NCBI RefSeq assembly: GCF_950023065.1
Contig: NC_088681.1
Location: 70,652,836-70,716,835, forward strand
DNA length: 64,000 nucleotides
From: Planococcus citri
Taxonomy: Eukaryota; Arthropoda; Insecta; Hemiptera; Pseudococcidae
Direction: 5' to 3'
The translations under genes and the position numbers were made by a program. Each line of letters starts with the position of its first letter. Positions within the stretch are counted from its first letter, which is position 1. Below, piece by piece: positions 11,745 to 23,160 of this stretch. The notes under the pieces were generated by a model. That model made no database searches. It saw nothing but the letters and a program-made list of their open reading frames with translations, and was not told the origin of the DNA.

Positions 11745-12990
11745 TCCAATGTAACTTACTGGTAATTTTGATAAATTACAGATAATTTCGGTAAATTACC
11801 GATAATTTCGGTAAATTACCGATAATTTCGGGAAATTACCAGTAATTTTGGTAAATTACCGGTGATTTTGGTAAATTACCGGTAATTTTGGTGAATTACT
11901 GGCAATTTTGGTAATATACTGGTAGGTTTAGTAAATTACTGGTAATTTAGAAATTTTGGTAAATTACTAATAATTTAGAAATTTTGGTAAATTACTGGTA
12001 ATTTAGAAATTTTGATAAATTACTGAAAATTTTGGTAAATAACTGGTAATTTAGGTGAATTACAGATAATTTTGGTAAATTACTGGTAATTTAGGTAAAC
12101 TACCGGTAATTTTGGTAAATAACTGGTAATTTAGGTAAATTACCTATAGTTTTGGTAAATTACTGGTAATTTGGAAATTTTGGTAAATTACTGGTAATTT
12201 TGGTAAATAACTGGTAATTTTGGTAAATAACTGGTAATTTTAGTAAATTGCTGGTAATTTAGAAATTTAGGTAAATTACTGGTAATTTAGACATTTTGGT
12301 GGATTACTGGTAATTTTGGTAAATAACCAGTGATTTTGGTAAATTATTGGTAATGTTGGTAAATAACTGGTAATGTAGGTAAATTACAGATAATTTTGGG
12401 AAATTACTGGAGATTTTGGTGAATTACCGGTAATTTTGGTGAATTACTGGTAATTTTGGTAAATAACTGGTAATTTAGGTAGATTACCAGTAATTTTGGT
12501 AAATTACCTATAGTTTTGGTTTTGGTAAATTACTGATCATTTAGAAATGTTGGTAAATAACTGGTAATTTTAGTAAATTGCTGGTAATTTAGAAATTTTG
12601 GTGGATCACTGGTAATTTTAGTAAATAACTGGTGATTTTGGTAAATTATAATTGGTAATTTTGGTAAATAACTGGTAATTTTGGTGTATAACTAGTAATT
12701 TTTGTAAATAACTGAAATTTTGGTAAATTACCTGTAGTTTTGGTAAATTACTAGTAATTTAAAAATTTTGGTGAATTGCTGGTAATTTTGGTAAATTGCT
12801 GGTAATTTTGGTAAATTGCTGGTAATTTTGGTAAATTGCTGGTAATTTAGAAATTTAGGTAAATTACTGGTAATTTAGAAATTTTGGTGGATTACTGGCA
12901 ATTTTGGTAAATAACTGGTGATTTTGGTAAATTACCGGTAATTTTAGTAAATTACTCGTAATTTTGGTGAATTATTAGTAATATTAGTGG
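11745..12990. repeat. Satellite array, 20-bp unit GGTAATTTTGGTAAATTACT
   Basis: About 1.25 kb of head-to-tail copies, roughly sixty units. A longer variant inserts 'TAGAAAT' between the halves (about 28 bases, GGTAATTTAGAAATTTTGG), and blocks of the two types alternate. Neighbouring units are often identical (for example 12776-12850), which points to recent local amplification. All units are in one orientation. No ORF survives. The unit resembles the sub-terminal repeats of the hAT elements at 49568-50433 and 51233-52862. Confidence 0.95.
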
Positions 12991-13019
12991 GTAACTAGTT
13001 ATTATGAACAGACTTTTTC

Positions 13020-13790
13020 TTACTGGGGCGGGGAGGGGGGCGTTAATTCTCAAAAGTTGTAAGTACAAAATTTTTCGTTCCAAAATTGCCGAACAAAAAT
13101 CATGTTTTTCGCCAAACTTGCTAATGAGGTTCTGGTTTTTTCTGCCAATTGCCAAATTTGCCCAAGTCAAAATGCGTAAATTTTTGGAAAAGTTGTCAAA
13201 AATGATCAATTTTTGAAAAACTATTGTCAAAAGGCGTCCATTTTTGGCAAAGTAGTCAAAAAATGTCCATTTTTGTCAAAATTTTCAAAAAGTCAAAAGA
13301 GGCTAATTTTTTTAAAAATTGTCAGACAATCCTGTTCTTGTTAAGACAAGTAAAAACTCCTCTCTTTTGTTCAGAATTGTCAGGCAAAGTTGATTTTTGG
13401 GGAGTTGATGAAAAGTTGTAATGTTTTTTCGTCAACATTTTTCGGAAGTAATTTTTTGATAAAATAGACAAATTGCCAAAATTGCTAAGAAATCAGCACT
13501 TCTTTTCCAATAGATCCAGAAAGCTTTAAGGTTGGTCAAAGTTTGCTAAACAAAAATCTTGTTTTTTTACAAAATTGCTTACACAGTTTTTTTTGTCAAA
13601 ATTTTATTTTTTTCTTTTTTTTGAAAACTACTCGGAATTGTTTGTAAATTTCTGGTAGTTTTCGTAAATTATTTGTAAGTTTATCAAGTTGCTGGTAATT
13701 TTTGAGAAATCAATTATGCTAGTAATTTTGGGTAAATATCTGGCAATTCTCGGTAAATTACATTAATTTTTTCGGATATTTTTGCACATA
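13020..13790. repeat. Degenerate A/T tract, then decayed satellite
   Basis: 13040-13620 is the inverted form of the AAAAAGCGAGAC tract. From 13630 to about 13780 are strongly diverged copies of the upstream satellite unit (CTGGTAGTTTTCGTAAATTA, GGTAAATATCTGGCAATT), suggesting the array once reached further right. Confidence 0.5.
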
Positions 13791-16240
13791 AATTTTAATT
13801 TTAAGTAGATTATTTCATATGGAAATTTTTTCCTCTTACAATTTTATAAAGCGTGTTATAAAATGAGCGTTTCGTTAATTATAATTAAATACCGTACGAT
13901 TTTCACGTTTTTTGTTTTGTTTTTTTTGTGTTTTTTTCTTCTAACGCTTCAACTTTTAAAAAAATTCACCTGAAAGATACTACGAGTACATACAAAAGAA
14001 TAGCGGAACATTTTTCTCTTTTTCTTCTCTCTCCATCTTTATTTTTTCATTCTTCGCAAAAACTGTGGGCTACACAAAAAGCTTTTGTTTTGCTGTCCGA
14101 GCGTATTTTGAAAGCTATGGAATGTGAAGAAAATTTGCTTCGGAATAAGGTTACCGTATTCTTTTGTAGAAAAGTTATTTAAAAAGGTGGAACAAATTGC
14201 TTGATAGAATTCTTTATAGTGCTTTTTTCTATAACAGCGAATTTTTTCTTTTTCGTATTTCACTACTTTACGAGATTCCGATCAACGGCTGCTTCAATTT
14301 AAGGGTCTGTACGTCGTCTTAGGTATCCATCGTATATTACCAGCCCGATACATCGAAATTTAAATCGATTGTTCATTTTTTTTCTATGTAGCTCTTTCTC
14401 TTTCTTTCTATTTCAAAATGATACTCATTATAGTTCGTATTTTTTTTTTCTCTCTTTTTTTTCCCTTCTCGTAAGTATTTTATTTCGAGACGATACGCGA
14501 TGTCGAGATTTACGTACGCAGGCTACAAATAGTCTACTGCATACCGTAGTAAGTAGTATAGGTAAGTTGCAGAAGTTTATAAAAGTGGAAAAACACGCTT
14601 TTATAATTTTCAAAATGAGAATACGCCAAGTTATCATTACAGTTTTGACGTAACTGGGTAGATATATATTTCGTGTACGGAATGGCATTCTGTAATTTAG
14701 CGAGCCCATTAAAAAAAATACACGACGAGGGATTTTTGCAAACAACTGCGACATAAATGAGACTTTATATTGTTTGTAAATAACATTTTGTTTCAAACGC
14801 CTTGAGAGTGGCAGCGTTTTAAGTATGATTAATTTTCAAACGTTGCTTCGACGTGTCTTCGTTTCTTTTTTTTTTCTTTTTTTTTGAGGGTGACGTGCCG
14901 AAGGTTAATTTTTACGTGAAAAAACGAGATTTTTATAATTTTATTTATCCAACAAGGACACGTGCCATGCCATGCGGCGTCCGTGTCGTTTTAAAAATTA
15001 ATATCACGTTTCAACGTCGCACACAATTTCCAAATGTGAAAGTACAAGACGTACACAGTACACAGCTCTCGCAGGTCTCAGCCAAGGTTTTCTTTTTCGA
15101 AATTAATTTCGTCGTTTCACGTTAATTCGCCAATGTCCTGGAGGAATGTTTTACGTCAGTTTGTTGGAAAAGTTGAAACTTGCCAACAATAAGTATGGAG
15201 AATGTTTCGGTCGTATAGCCATTTTTTTCTTTCGCAACTTCCAACTTGAGAGATTTGTCTGGCAACAAGCGCTGCGCTCTGTTTTATACTTGTAAGTATA
15301 ATGGTTCTCCGGTTTTTGAGAGCGCAGACGTTGATGGAATTTCATAGAAAAATTATTTCACGATCCCCCTCCCCCTTTTTAAAAACATTTCTCTCGCTTG
15401 CTCTTACAGATACCAAAATATTGTATTTAAATAACGAATAGATCGCAATCTTAAATATGGAATGGACCTATATAGAAATAACTTTAAATGGACTCGCATA
15501 AGACGAACATTTATTCGACAAAAGCGAGAATAATTTCACGAGGTTAATTACATTTAGTTTCGGCGAGTTGTTCTCGACGCAATAATGGATGACAATTTCC
15601 ATCGAGCAAATTGGTTAAACGGCGCAGCACAGCACAGCACGCGGTGATTTCCTCGGGTATAAAAGTCAAAGCAACACAAAGCAAAGTAAAGCAAACTGCA
15701 AAGAATAAGAACAGCGATAAAAGACAAAAGAGAAACGAAATTCTCTCGTACGCTGAAATCCCTCTAATAAGCGAACGCAAATTTTCTAATTTCAAGTCGA
15801 AACATTTTTCAGTCTGGCAACTTTTCGTTCAAATGTAGATTTATTTTGGCCTTGTTCGAGCAAATGAATCTTAATAGATATTTTTCGCAGTCGTCTAATT
15901 TCCAGCGCATTAAACCGCCCGTTACGATCGAGTTTTACCAAGATATAAGAGTACGATTTTTGATCGTTTCATGCGAGCAAAAAACTCATTATACCGAGTT
16001 AAATAGGTACTGGAACGTGGTTGATTTTTTTCGGGCGTGTAATTTTAGACAGGTTCAACTAGTTGGAAATACTTACTTAATGTTGTATTCATTAGGGGGG
16101 AAAATGGTGTATCGAGTCTGGTCTGTAGGCTCCAAATTCAGCCAGTGTCTGAGAAAAGAAAGAAGTTCGTCTATTTTATCCGTGATTTAATTCGAGGAAA
16201 ATTTCAAACTGCTAAAAATTGAAAACTATCTGTGATTTTG
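13791..16240. other. Unique AT-rich stretch without a recognised gene
   Basis: Single-copy looking sequence, including T-rich runs near 13910, 14440 and 14870. Frames at 14428-14796 (minus), 15544-15795 (minus, with a hydrophobic run) and 15846-16190 (plus) lack recognisable domains and lie in compositionally biased sequence, so I do not call them genes. Confidence 0.45.
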
Positions 16241-16565
16241 AGAGGTTACAGGAAAAGTTTGAGAAAAAATAAACCTCAAAAATCCTTCAGGCCGTCCATA
16301 TTTTTGAAAAATCTGGCAAAAAAAGTTAAACTTTTAAACAATTTTTAGAAAAAAAGAAATTTTTGGATTTTTTTGCAAAAAAAACTACAATTTTTCAACT
16401 TTTTTTCCAAATTTTCAACAGCAAAAGACTTGGACTATTTTAGCAAAAGGAAATAAGTAAGACTTTTGCAATTTTTCAAAAAAATGAAACTTAATGTGCG
16501 AAAAGAGTTTCGTTTGCAAAAAGAAATACTTTGATAATTTTAGCAAAAAGCAGGACTTTATATCA
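16241..16565. repeat. Degenerate A/T tract
   Basis: Units such as GCAAAAAGAAATACTTTGAT and AGCAAAAGGAAATAAGTAAG, of the same class as 760-1260. It runs directly into the GC-rich hairpin block at 16566. Confidence 0.45.
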
Positions 16566-16685
16566 ATACTAGGGGGCTACGCCCCCTGAGCCGCTTCGCG
16601 GCTCCAACCCCCGGCTCGCGCCCTCGCTCCGCTCGGGCTGCTCGCATGATCCTCGCTTCGCTCGGTCTTTGCCCCTTCCTTTCAC
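16566..16685. repeat. GC-rich block of consecutive short hairpins
   Basis: An abrupt GC-rich island in AT-rich DNA. It contains GGGGGCTACGCCCCC, then GAGCCGCTTCGCGGCTC (7-bp stem), then CCCTCGCTCCGCTCGGG and CCTCGCTTCGCTCGG. Each can fold on itself. A related phrase, CCCTCGCTTTGCTCGGG, sits alone at about 22281. Function unknown; it may be the end of a mobile element. Confidence 0.6.
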
Positions 16686-17759
16686 TCAACTGAATTTTTA
16701 GCCCGGGTCCATCACTTCAAAAAATTTTTAAAAAAAGTACTTTGGTTTGAGCGTAACATTTTCCCAAAAAAATTTACATAGCAGTCATAGCACTACTTTC
16801 AGGTTTAAAGTACAAATAGCAGTTTGAAATTATTTTCTTTTGAGCTTTTTGGACAGCATACAGTCCATGAATTTTTTTTTAAATCTAGGGATTCACCTTC
16901 CCAAAAAAATCATGATAATTATTATTTCCCTTGGGTTTTCCATTTTTTTGAAATTAAAATTACAAAAAAAGTACATATTAAAAAAACAATTTTTTTAATT
17001 TTTTTTTTAGAAAAACGCGAGGAAAAAATGAAAATCACAACTGCTGATTTTAAAATGTTGGTAAAGCCACTCAAAATTTTTTCACTTTTTCCTACATTTT
17101 TTTCACATTTTGAAAATCTTTAAATTTATGTATCTCTATTCTATCCTTTCTGTGTTTCCTAACTCACCACCTCTCTCCCTCCTTCACTACCAATTGTAAA
17201 TTCGGATTTACTGACGCATACAATGTATGCATGTAGGCCCATGTGATCTGGTTTTTGTAGAAATTGTGTACAATAAGGCTGTGTTTATTGCCTTATTCAT
17301 AGATTTACGCACGTGTCTGGTGTTGTGGAGTGTTTTAAAAAGGCAAAAAAACTATTGTATTGTAAAGTGATTTAAATGTAGGGTGAAGAGGAAGAGGCGA
17401 GTTTCTGTATTGTTGTAAGATACCAATACCACTGTCAGGTATTTCGCGAAAAACGCCACAAAAGACTCGCCAACCAAACCTGTTTCTGTGCATGATGACG
17501 TGTTAAACATCCCTAAAACGTACCATAACGTCGCTTCACTGGATTCGGCTACATAAGTTCTCAACTTTCAACTCGCTCTAGAAGCTCTCCTAATTAACTT
17601 TTCGAAGTTTTTAGATTTTTCCTGATAACCTGTTATCCACACCTTTCCACATCCCAAGTTTGAGCTTTCTAGCTATCATAGTTTCTCTAATAATTTCTAT
17701 CACCCAGTAAGTAAGTAAGTAACATTCGGCGATATATATATTGATACTTAGTACATTAC
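16686..17759. other. Stretch without a recognised gene
   Basis: T-rich sequence to about 17120, then single-copy looking DNA. The 99-codon frame at 16824-17123 (plus) is dominated by F, K and I from A/T runs and is not supported as a gene. Confidence 0.4.
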
Positions 17760-18270
17760 ATACTTTTTTGCAATTTTTGTGGAAAAAACGAGAATTTTGG
17801 AAAATTTTCGATGAAAAGTGGGACTACATATTTGGGATTTATTTCAAAAAAACAACAATCTTTATAGTTATTTTTCTCAAAAGCAAACATTTTTGTAAAT
17901 TTTTGAAAAATAGGATTTATTGACAATTTTTGGAAAAAAGTAAGATTTATTGGAAATTCTTCACATTACAGTGAAAATTTCTGGCAAAAAAAAAAAACGA
18001 AATTTTGAAAACAGCGAGTTTGTAGATTTTTTGAGAGGCGGGGTTGAGGGGAATGTTGATAAATCTTAACAAAAAAACATGACTTTTTATGGAGAATTTT
18101 CAGAAATTTTATGGAAAAAAAGTGAAACATTAGAAATTTTTTGCACCTAAGCAAGAATTTTCCGCCACATGTACATTTTTTGGCAATTTTGATCATAGCC
18201 GAGACTTTTTGCTATTTTTGGCAACAAAAAAAACAGAAACTTTGACAATTTTAGTCAAACGCCAAAGCAT
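17760..18270. repeat. Degenerate A/T tract
   Basis: Another copy of the AAAAAGCGAGACTTTTTG class (for example GCCGAGACTTTTTGCTATTT near 18197), ending directly against the TA-flanked element at 18275. Confidence 0.5.
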
Positions 18271-18274
18271 TGTA

Positions 18275-18864
18275 AGGTGCACCGGGGCAAGTCAGAATGA
18301 TTTTTCGCAATTTCAACTTTGACCAGCTGTTACTCCCCTTCTAATGAACCAATATGGATCAAATTTATTATGTAGGTTTTCATAAGGGTTCTTAACCTAT
18401 GCTGAAAATTTGAGCACGATTGACACAGTAGCTTTCGCTCAGTGGAATAAAATATAAATTGTTCTGACTCCCCCCCCCCCAAAACAAAAACTTTGCAGAG
18501 GTGTAGCTCACAAACAGAGCATCCTGGGAAATTGCACTGAACCAAATTGTAGAGAATTTAATTCTCTTTCAGAACACTCTCATCAGATTTTCACTAGGAC
18601 ACACCGTTTGTCCACTATATGCCAAAAACTAAGCGATAGAAAGTCCGTATTTGAAAACAAATTCAAAACAACAAAATACAATTGAACCAAAGACATCTAA
18701 AATGAAACTGGATCGCAAAAATTTTTACATTGATGTGATGAAGTAGGGGTAGTATCCCATTCCCAAGTCAACTTTGGTAGCACTTTAGCAGATACATACA
18801 AACCTCTAGGCGCTAGAGCAAGTTTTCTGACTTACCCCGAATTTTGACTTAGCCCGGTGCACCT
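18275..18864. mobile_element. TA-flanked MITE, ends AGGTGCACCGGG
   Basis: Left end AGGTGCACCGGGGCAAGTCA and right end TGACTTAGCCCGGTGCACCT are inverted copies, flanked by TA at 18273-18274 and 18865-18866. The phrase 'AAGTCAGAA' is repeated inside the right end. TA duplications point to the Tc1/mariner superfamily. There is no transposase ORF, so it is non-autonomous. Length is 590 bases. Confidence 0.8.
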
Positions 18865-18902
18865 TAATTAAATGCTTTTGTAAATTATTTAGTTATTGAT
18901 TA

Positions 18903-19621
18903 CACTAGGCAACGGCATATTTGTGTTCGGGTTGAAAATGGGCTTAATCGATAGTTTAGACCCTAAAACAAAAAACAGAGTGGGGTTTTTCAATTTGAGT
19001 TGTTTTTGTAGTCAGGAGAGATGATCAAAGTTGCAAAAATGGCCGTTTTTGCCCTATTTCACGAGTTTGTGGAGACATCAGTATTATGTTTCAAAAAAAA
19101 CCAAGGTCATATTCGGATTCTACGCACTTTTTTAAGTAAACAATTTCACCGGATTTTTGATTTTCGAAGTTTCAAGCGCATACGGAAGATTTTTTGTTTG
19201 TAACATATTTTAAAACTCGGAGCGCGCGACGCTGGCGTTACTCCACCACGTAATCGTGGCTCGGAACCGTGTTCGCGCGGGCGAGGCTCTCGTTCCAAGT
19301 TTTAAAATATGTTACAAACAAAAATCTTCCGTATGCGCTTGAAACTTCGAAAATCAAAAATCTGGTGAAATTGTTTACTTAAAAAAGTGCGTAGAATCCG
19401 AATATGACCTTGGTTTTTTTTGGAACATAATACTGATGTTTCCACAAACTCGTGAAATAGGGCAAAAACGACCATTTTTGCAACTTTGATCATCTCTCCT
19501 GACTACAAAAACAACTCAAATTGAAAACCCCGACTCTGTTTTTTGTTTTAGGGTCTAAACTATCGATTAAGCCCATTTTCAACCCGAACACAAAAAAAAG
19601 GTCAAAAATTGTTGCCTAGTG
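18903..19621. mobile_element. Palindromic CACTA-ended foldback element with TTA duplication
   Basis: The element begins CACTAGGCAAC and ends GTTGCCTAGTG. TTA flanks it at 18900-18902 and 19622-19624. Nearly the whole 719 bases is one inverted repeat: 18903 to about 19221 pairs with about 19293-19621 with only scattered mismatches. The GC-rich centre (19222-19292) has its own CCACGTAATCGTGG hairpin. CACTA ends plus a 3-bp duplication fit the CACTA/EnSpm superfamily. Matching 60-codon frames in both arms (19021-19203 plus, 19302-19493 minus) are mirror images from the palindrome, not two genes. Confidence 0.85.
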
Positions 19622-19624
19622 TTA

Positions 19625-20638
19625 TATTATTATCTAACATTGAACATTTTTTTTCTTCAAAAAGTTGGTCCAAGATTTGGAAAAATTGAGTTTTTGAAAA
19701 TTTGAAAGAGTGTCCATGTAAATTTAACATCAAATAATTCTCACATCTCCCAAAATTTGCTGAATGACATTGGTATGGTGCAATATTATGCCTTCCCTGC
19801 TTAGGTGATTATTTTAATAATGTCTCCTTACATCATGCTATTTATATCCCATGACGTAAAGACTAAAGATGCATGGTAATGTGGAAAATTATTATATAGG
19901 GTGTGTTAGAGGATGTGCTTGAAGGTTACCTTGCCTATGCGCCAAAGATCAACAGTATGCAAGATAAGATCACTTGATTCCAGCTATTCACGGTGGCAGG
20001 AGTCTCGTCAGATGATGAAGGTTAGGTGTAATTCTATTTATTGGCATGTGGCAGGGATTTATCTCAAGTCACACGTTCTTTGTTTTATCCCCATGAAGAT
20101 TTGGGATTAATGTGTTTTATTAATAATTTTGAGTCTTATTTACCCAAAGGGATAATCCGACATTTGGTTATATTTTGCGGCCAATTTGGGATGAGCCCGA
20201 GCATCTCGAATTGGAGCGTGTTTAATCGGTCCTCATGTATAGTAAAAGCAGCCATCACAGCCACTATTATTGGAGTAGACGAAGGTTATGGAGATGGTGA
20301 GACAGTCAGCAGTTGGTAAGAGACTGAAATGGTGGTGCCTCCACTAAATTAATTATAGCTTAATTTAATTAATTGAAGAAGTCATTTTATTGTAGGTTGA
20401 AGATAATGATCTGAGACTTACTAATGTTTTATCCTCCTTAGCATATTTAATTATAGCGAAAATATAGTTGAATAAGATATCAATGTCTGTTAATTGCCAT
20501 GATCAGCAGAGGTTTGTACCTTCCTTAGTGCCTACCTTATTATTTTGTTAAAATGAATCGCATTTTGTTGCACATAACATACCTATATCTATATTGTGTA
20601 TATGATGAATGTTGAAACTTTAATAAAATAAACCTTGT
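19625..20638. other. Unassigned stretch, gene-like composition but no recognised product
   Basis: More balanced base composition than its surroundings. Plus-strand frames at 19913-20110 and 20041-20319 overlap, and the second ends SSW before GTAAGAGACTG, a donor-like site; TTATTGTAG, acceptor-like, follows at about 20387-20395. AATAAA signals sit at about 20620-20631. This might be a decayed gene, a non-coding transcript or a transposon relic. I recognise no domain. Confidence 0.3.
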
Positions 20639-20642
20639 ACAT

Positions 20643-22035
20643 GGGTCATTCCACGTCAATTGGACCAAGACGTGGTAGGTGGGTTCGGCGATTTTTTTGA
20701 AATTTTTCCTGTGGAAAGACCTTCCGAAGGGATGACCAATGGCGCAAATCGCAGCCCTCTAGCTCATTTTTAACGGCAGTCAAGGGGTGTCAAAGTTTTC
20801 AGTGAACCTAAAATATCATCCATTTCAGCAGTGGATTGCTCGATAACCGCGATACCTACCGAAATGGAACTTTTCCCAATAGTTAGGGGTTTTGAAAGGC
20901 TTTTTGGTGATATCATAAAAATCAGTGTTGCCACTTTTTTTCGTACAAAAAATTAGCTCAAAAAGTTTCAAAACGTAGTTTTCACATCGTTCCGACTCTC
21001 AAAAATTCTGAAAAAAATATATTATGGACAACTGTTCATGCTGAACAACATATTAAAAAATTGTGATGGTAACTTGTAACAAAGTCGATTTAAAAAAATT
21101 TAAACTTTGCGAAAAAATGCGATTTTTTGATTTAAAACATGAAAAATAGTTTTGATTGGTAAAGTTGACCCATTTGACCCCTATTTTTACATATTTGTTG
21201 AAAAAGTTGAAAAAACTCCTTTCACTCAATAAAATCAACTCCTCACAAAAAAATCAAAATTCGAAAAAATTCAATTTTCAATTTCAATCATCAAAAAAAG
21301 TTTAAATTTATTCAGTTGTGTTGTTTTGACCACTTTCTGACGTATTTCATGAAAAAGTTGATAAAAATCTCACTCACAGCAAAAAAAATAAAATTTGTTT
21401 TTTTTTGAATTTTTTTGAATTTTGATTTTTTTGTGATGAGTTAATTTCACCGAGTGAAGGGGTTTTTTCAACTTTTTCAACAGATACGTAAAAATAGGGG
21501 TCAAATGGGTCAACTTCACCTATCAAAACTTTTTTTCATGTTTTAAATCAAAAAAACGCATTTTTTCGTAAAGTTTAAATTTTTTTAAATCGACTTTGTT
21601 ACAAGTTACCATCCCAATTTTTTAATATGTTGTTCAGCATGAACAGTTGTCCATAATATATTTTTTTCAGAATTTTTGAGAGTCGGAACGATATGAAAAC
21701 TACGTTTTGAAACTTTTTGAGCTAATTTTTTGTACGAAAAAAAGTGGCAACACTGATTTTTATGATATCACCAAAAAGCCTTTCAAAACCCCTAACTATT
21801 GGGAAAAGTTCCATTTCGGTAGGTATCGCGGTTATCGAGCAATCCACTGCTGAAATGGATGATATTTTAGGTTCACTGAAAACTTTGACACCCCCTGGCT
21901 GCCGTTAAAAATGGGCCCGAGGGCTGCGATTTGCGCCATTGGTCATCCCTTCGGAAGGTCCTTCCACAGGAAAAATTTCAAAAAAATCGCCGAACCCACC
22001 TACCACTTTTTGGTCCAATTGACGTGGAATGACCC
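20643..22035. mobile_element. 1.4-kb near-perfect palindrome, ends GGGTCATTCCACGTCAATT
   Basis: The left end GGGTCATTCCACGTCAATTG is matched by CAATTGACGTGGAATGACCC at the right end, flanked by ACAT at 20639-20642 and 22036-22039. The arms (about 620 bases each) are near-identical inverted copies around a loop of about 130 bases (roughly 21271-21404). No transposase frame is present. A 4-bp duplication occurs in Sola and a few other DNA transposon groups; I leave the superfamily open. The transcript of such a structure would form a long double-stranded hairpin. Confidence 0.85.
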
Positions 22036-22039
22036 ACAT

Positions 22040-23108
22040 AGTAAACTGTTATATGTATGTTCATTTGCTATGTAGGTATTCTGCGTATGTTAGAGTCAGT
22101 TGGAATTGTCCGAACGATAGCAACATTCAACTCAAAATTAACGTCTCTATACAGAATTTGGTCAAAATCTTATGAGAGGAGGAGGGGGGGGGGCAAGATG
22201 CCAAAAAACTTGTATTTTTTAATCGAATCGCTTTTGTTTTGAAGAGCTCAAATTGTTGTTTTTTATGAACCTAGTTTTTGCCCTCGCTTTGCTCGGGTCC
22301 ATTTCCATCTCTTTTCTACAATGAAAAAAATCCATTTTTGAAACTTTTGTGGAAAATAACGTTTTTTTGAAAGCTCTAATGCGAATTATATCAAAATATT
22401 TCACTGTATAAACGTATAATTTTATTTGGCAAAATTAACATTTTTTCTCATGGCATACTTTTAGTCACTCCCCCCTCTCCTCAAGAAAACCCCTCCAGTT
22501 CTTTTCCTGTCAAGTTCACTAATTTTTGCAAAATTGAATAAAATGACAAAAATAAAAATCAATTGCAAAACTCGCATTCGAGCATCCAAATCTGAGAAAA
22601 AAAACAGGAGGAGAACGATCCTGAAAGGGGAGGGGATATAACTTTGAGGGCCCCCTTCGGTGCATTCGCCAGGGGTCCTCAACCGACCTAGTCGGCGCCT
22701 GATATCTTTGCATCTGATCAGATAAGTAATTCGTCGTATTCGTAATCGTGATCTCATTTTGCCTCAATTTAAACAACTGCAAACGACTCAATCTGTCAAT
22801 CATTGGAATCTAATCTAAGGATCCTATTTCTTCATTACATATTCCTTTGATTTTGAAAATGTGAAAATATTGACATTCGAAAAAAATGTATTAAAACGCC
22901 GCATCTTGGAATGCATTTTCATAAATCAAAATAAAAATGCCATAAATTTCAGAACTGATCTGGCGAGCTTTAACGAAATATATCGCCTTGTTATAAGTTA
23001 GGTCTCTCTCTGTATGTCGATTGTCTATCTGGTATTTACGTGTATTTATTTTTATCTGGTTGTTACTCTTCGTTCATCATATTCGTGTATTATATTTTCA
23101 GTATGTTT
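22040..23108. other. Stretch without a recognised gene
   Basis: Holds a G-run near 22180-22190, the isolated phrase CCCTCGCTTTGCTCGGG (about 22281) related to the hairpin block at 16566, and unassigned sequence. Minus-strand frames at 22461-22803 overlap in two registers and have no domain. The last part (22980-23108) leads into the ribozyme-like motif and may belong to the same retroelement relic. Confidence 0.4.
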
Positions 23109-23110
23109 CT

Positions 23111-23160
23111 GTACGCCGCTGATGAAGGCTACTATGTAGCTTAGCCGAAACGTTCGGTAC
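23111..23160 (+). ncRNA. Hammerhead-ribozyme-like motif of a retroelement relic
   Basis: The conserved core CTGATGA (23119-23125) is followed by a stem II candidate (GGCTA...TAGCC, 23127-23131 with 23142-23146) and by GAAA (23147-23150). AAACGTT then gives the very short helix III typical of minimal type I hammerheads, with cleavage expected after T23154. The next CGG pairs with CCG just before CTGATGA to start stem I, and TAC pairs with GTA across an internal loop. Such motifs are known from Penelope-like elements and retrozymes. One extra A follows CTGATGA. No protein of such an element is present nearby. Confidence 0.55.

Noticed and set aside
19021..19493. Two matching ORFs of about 60 codons on opposite strands
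   Set aside because: They are mirror images created by the palindrome 18903-19621.
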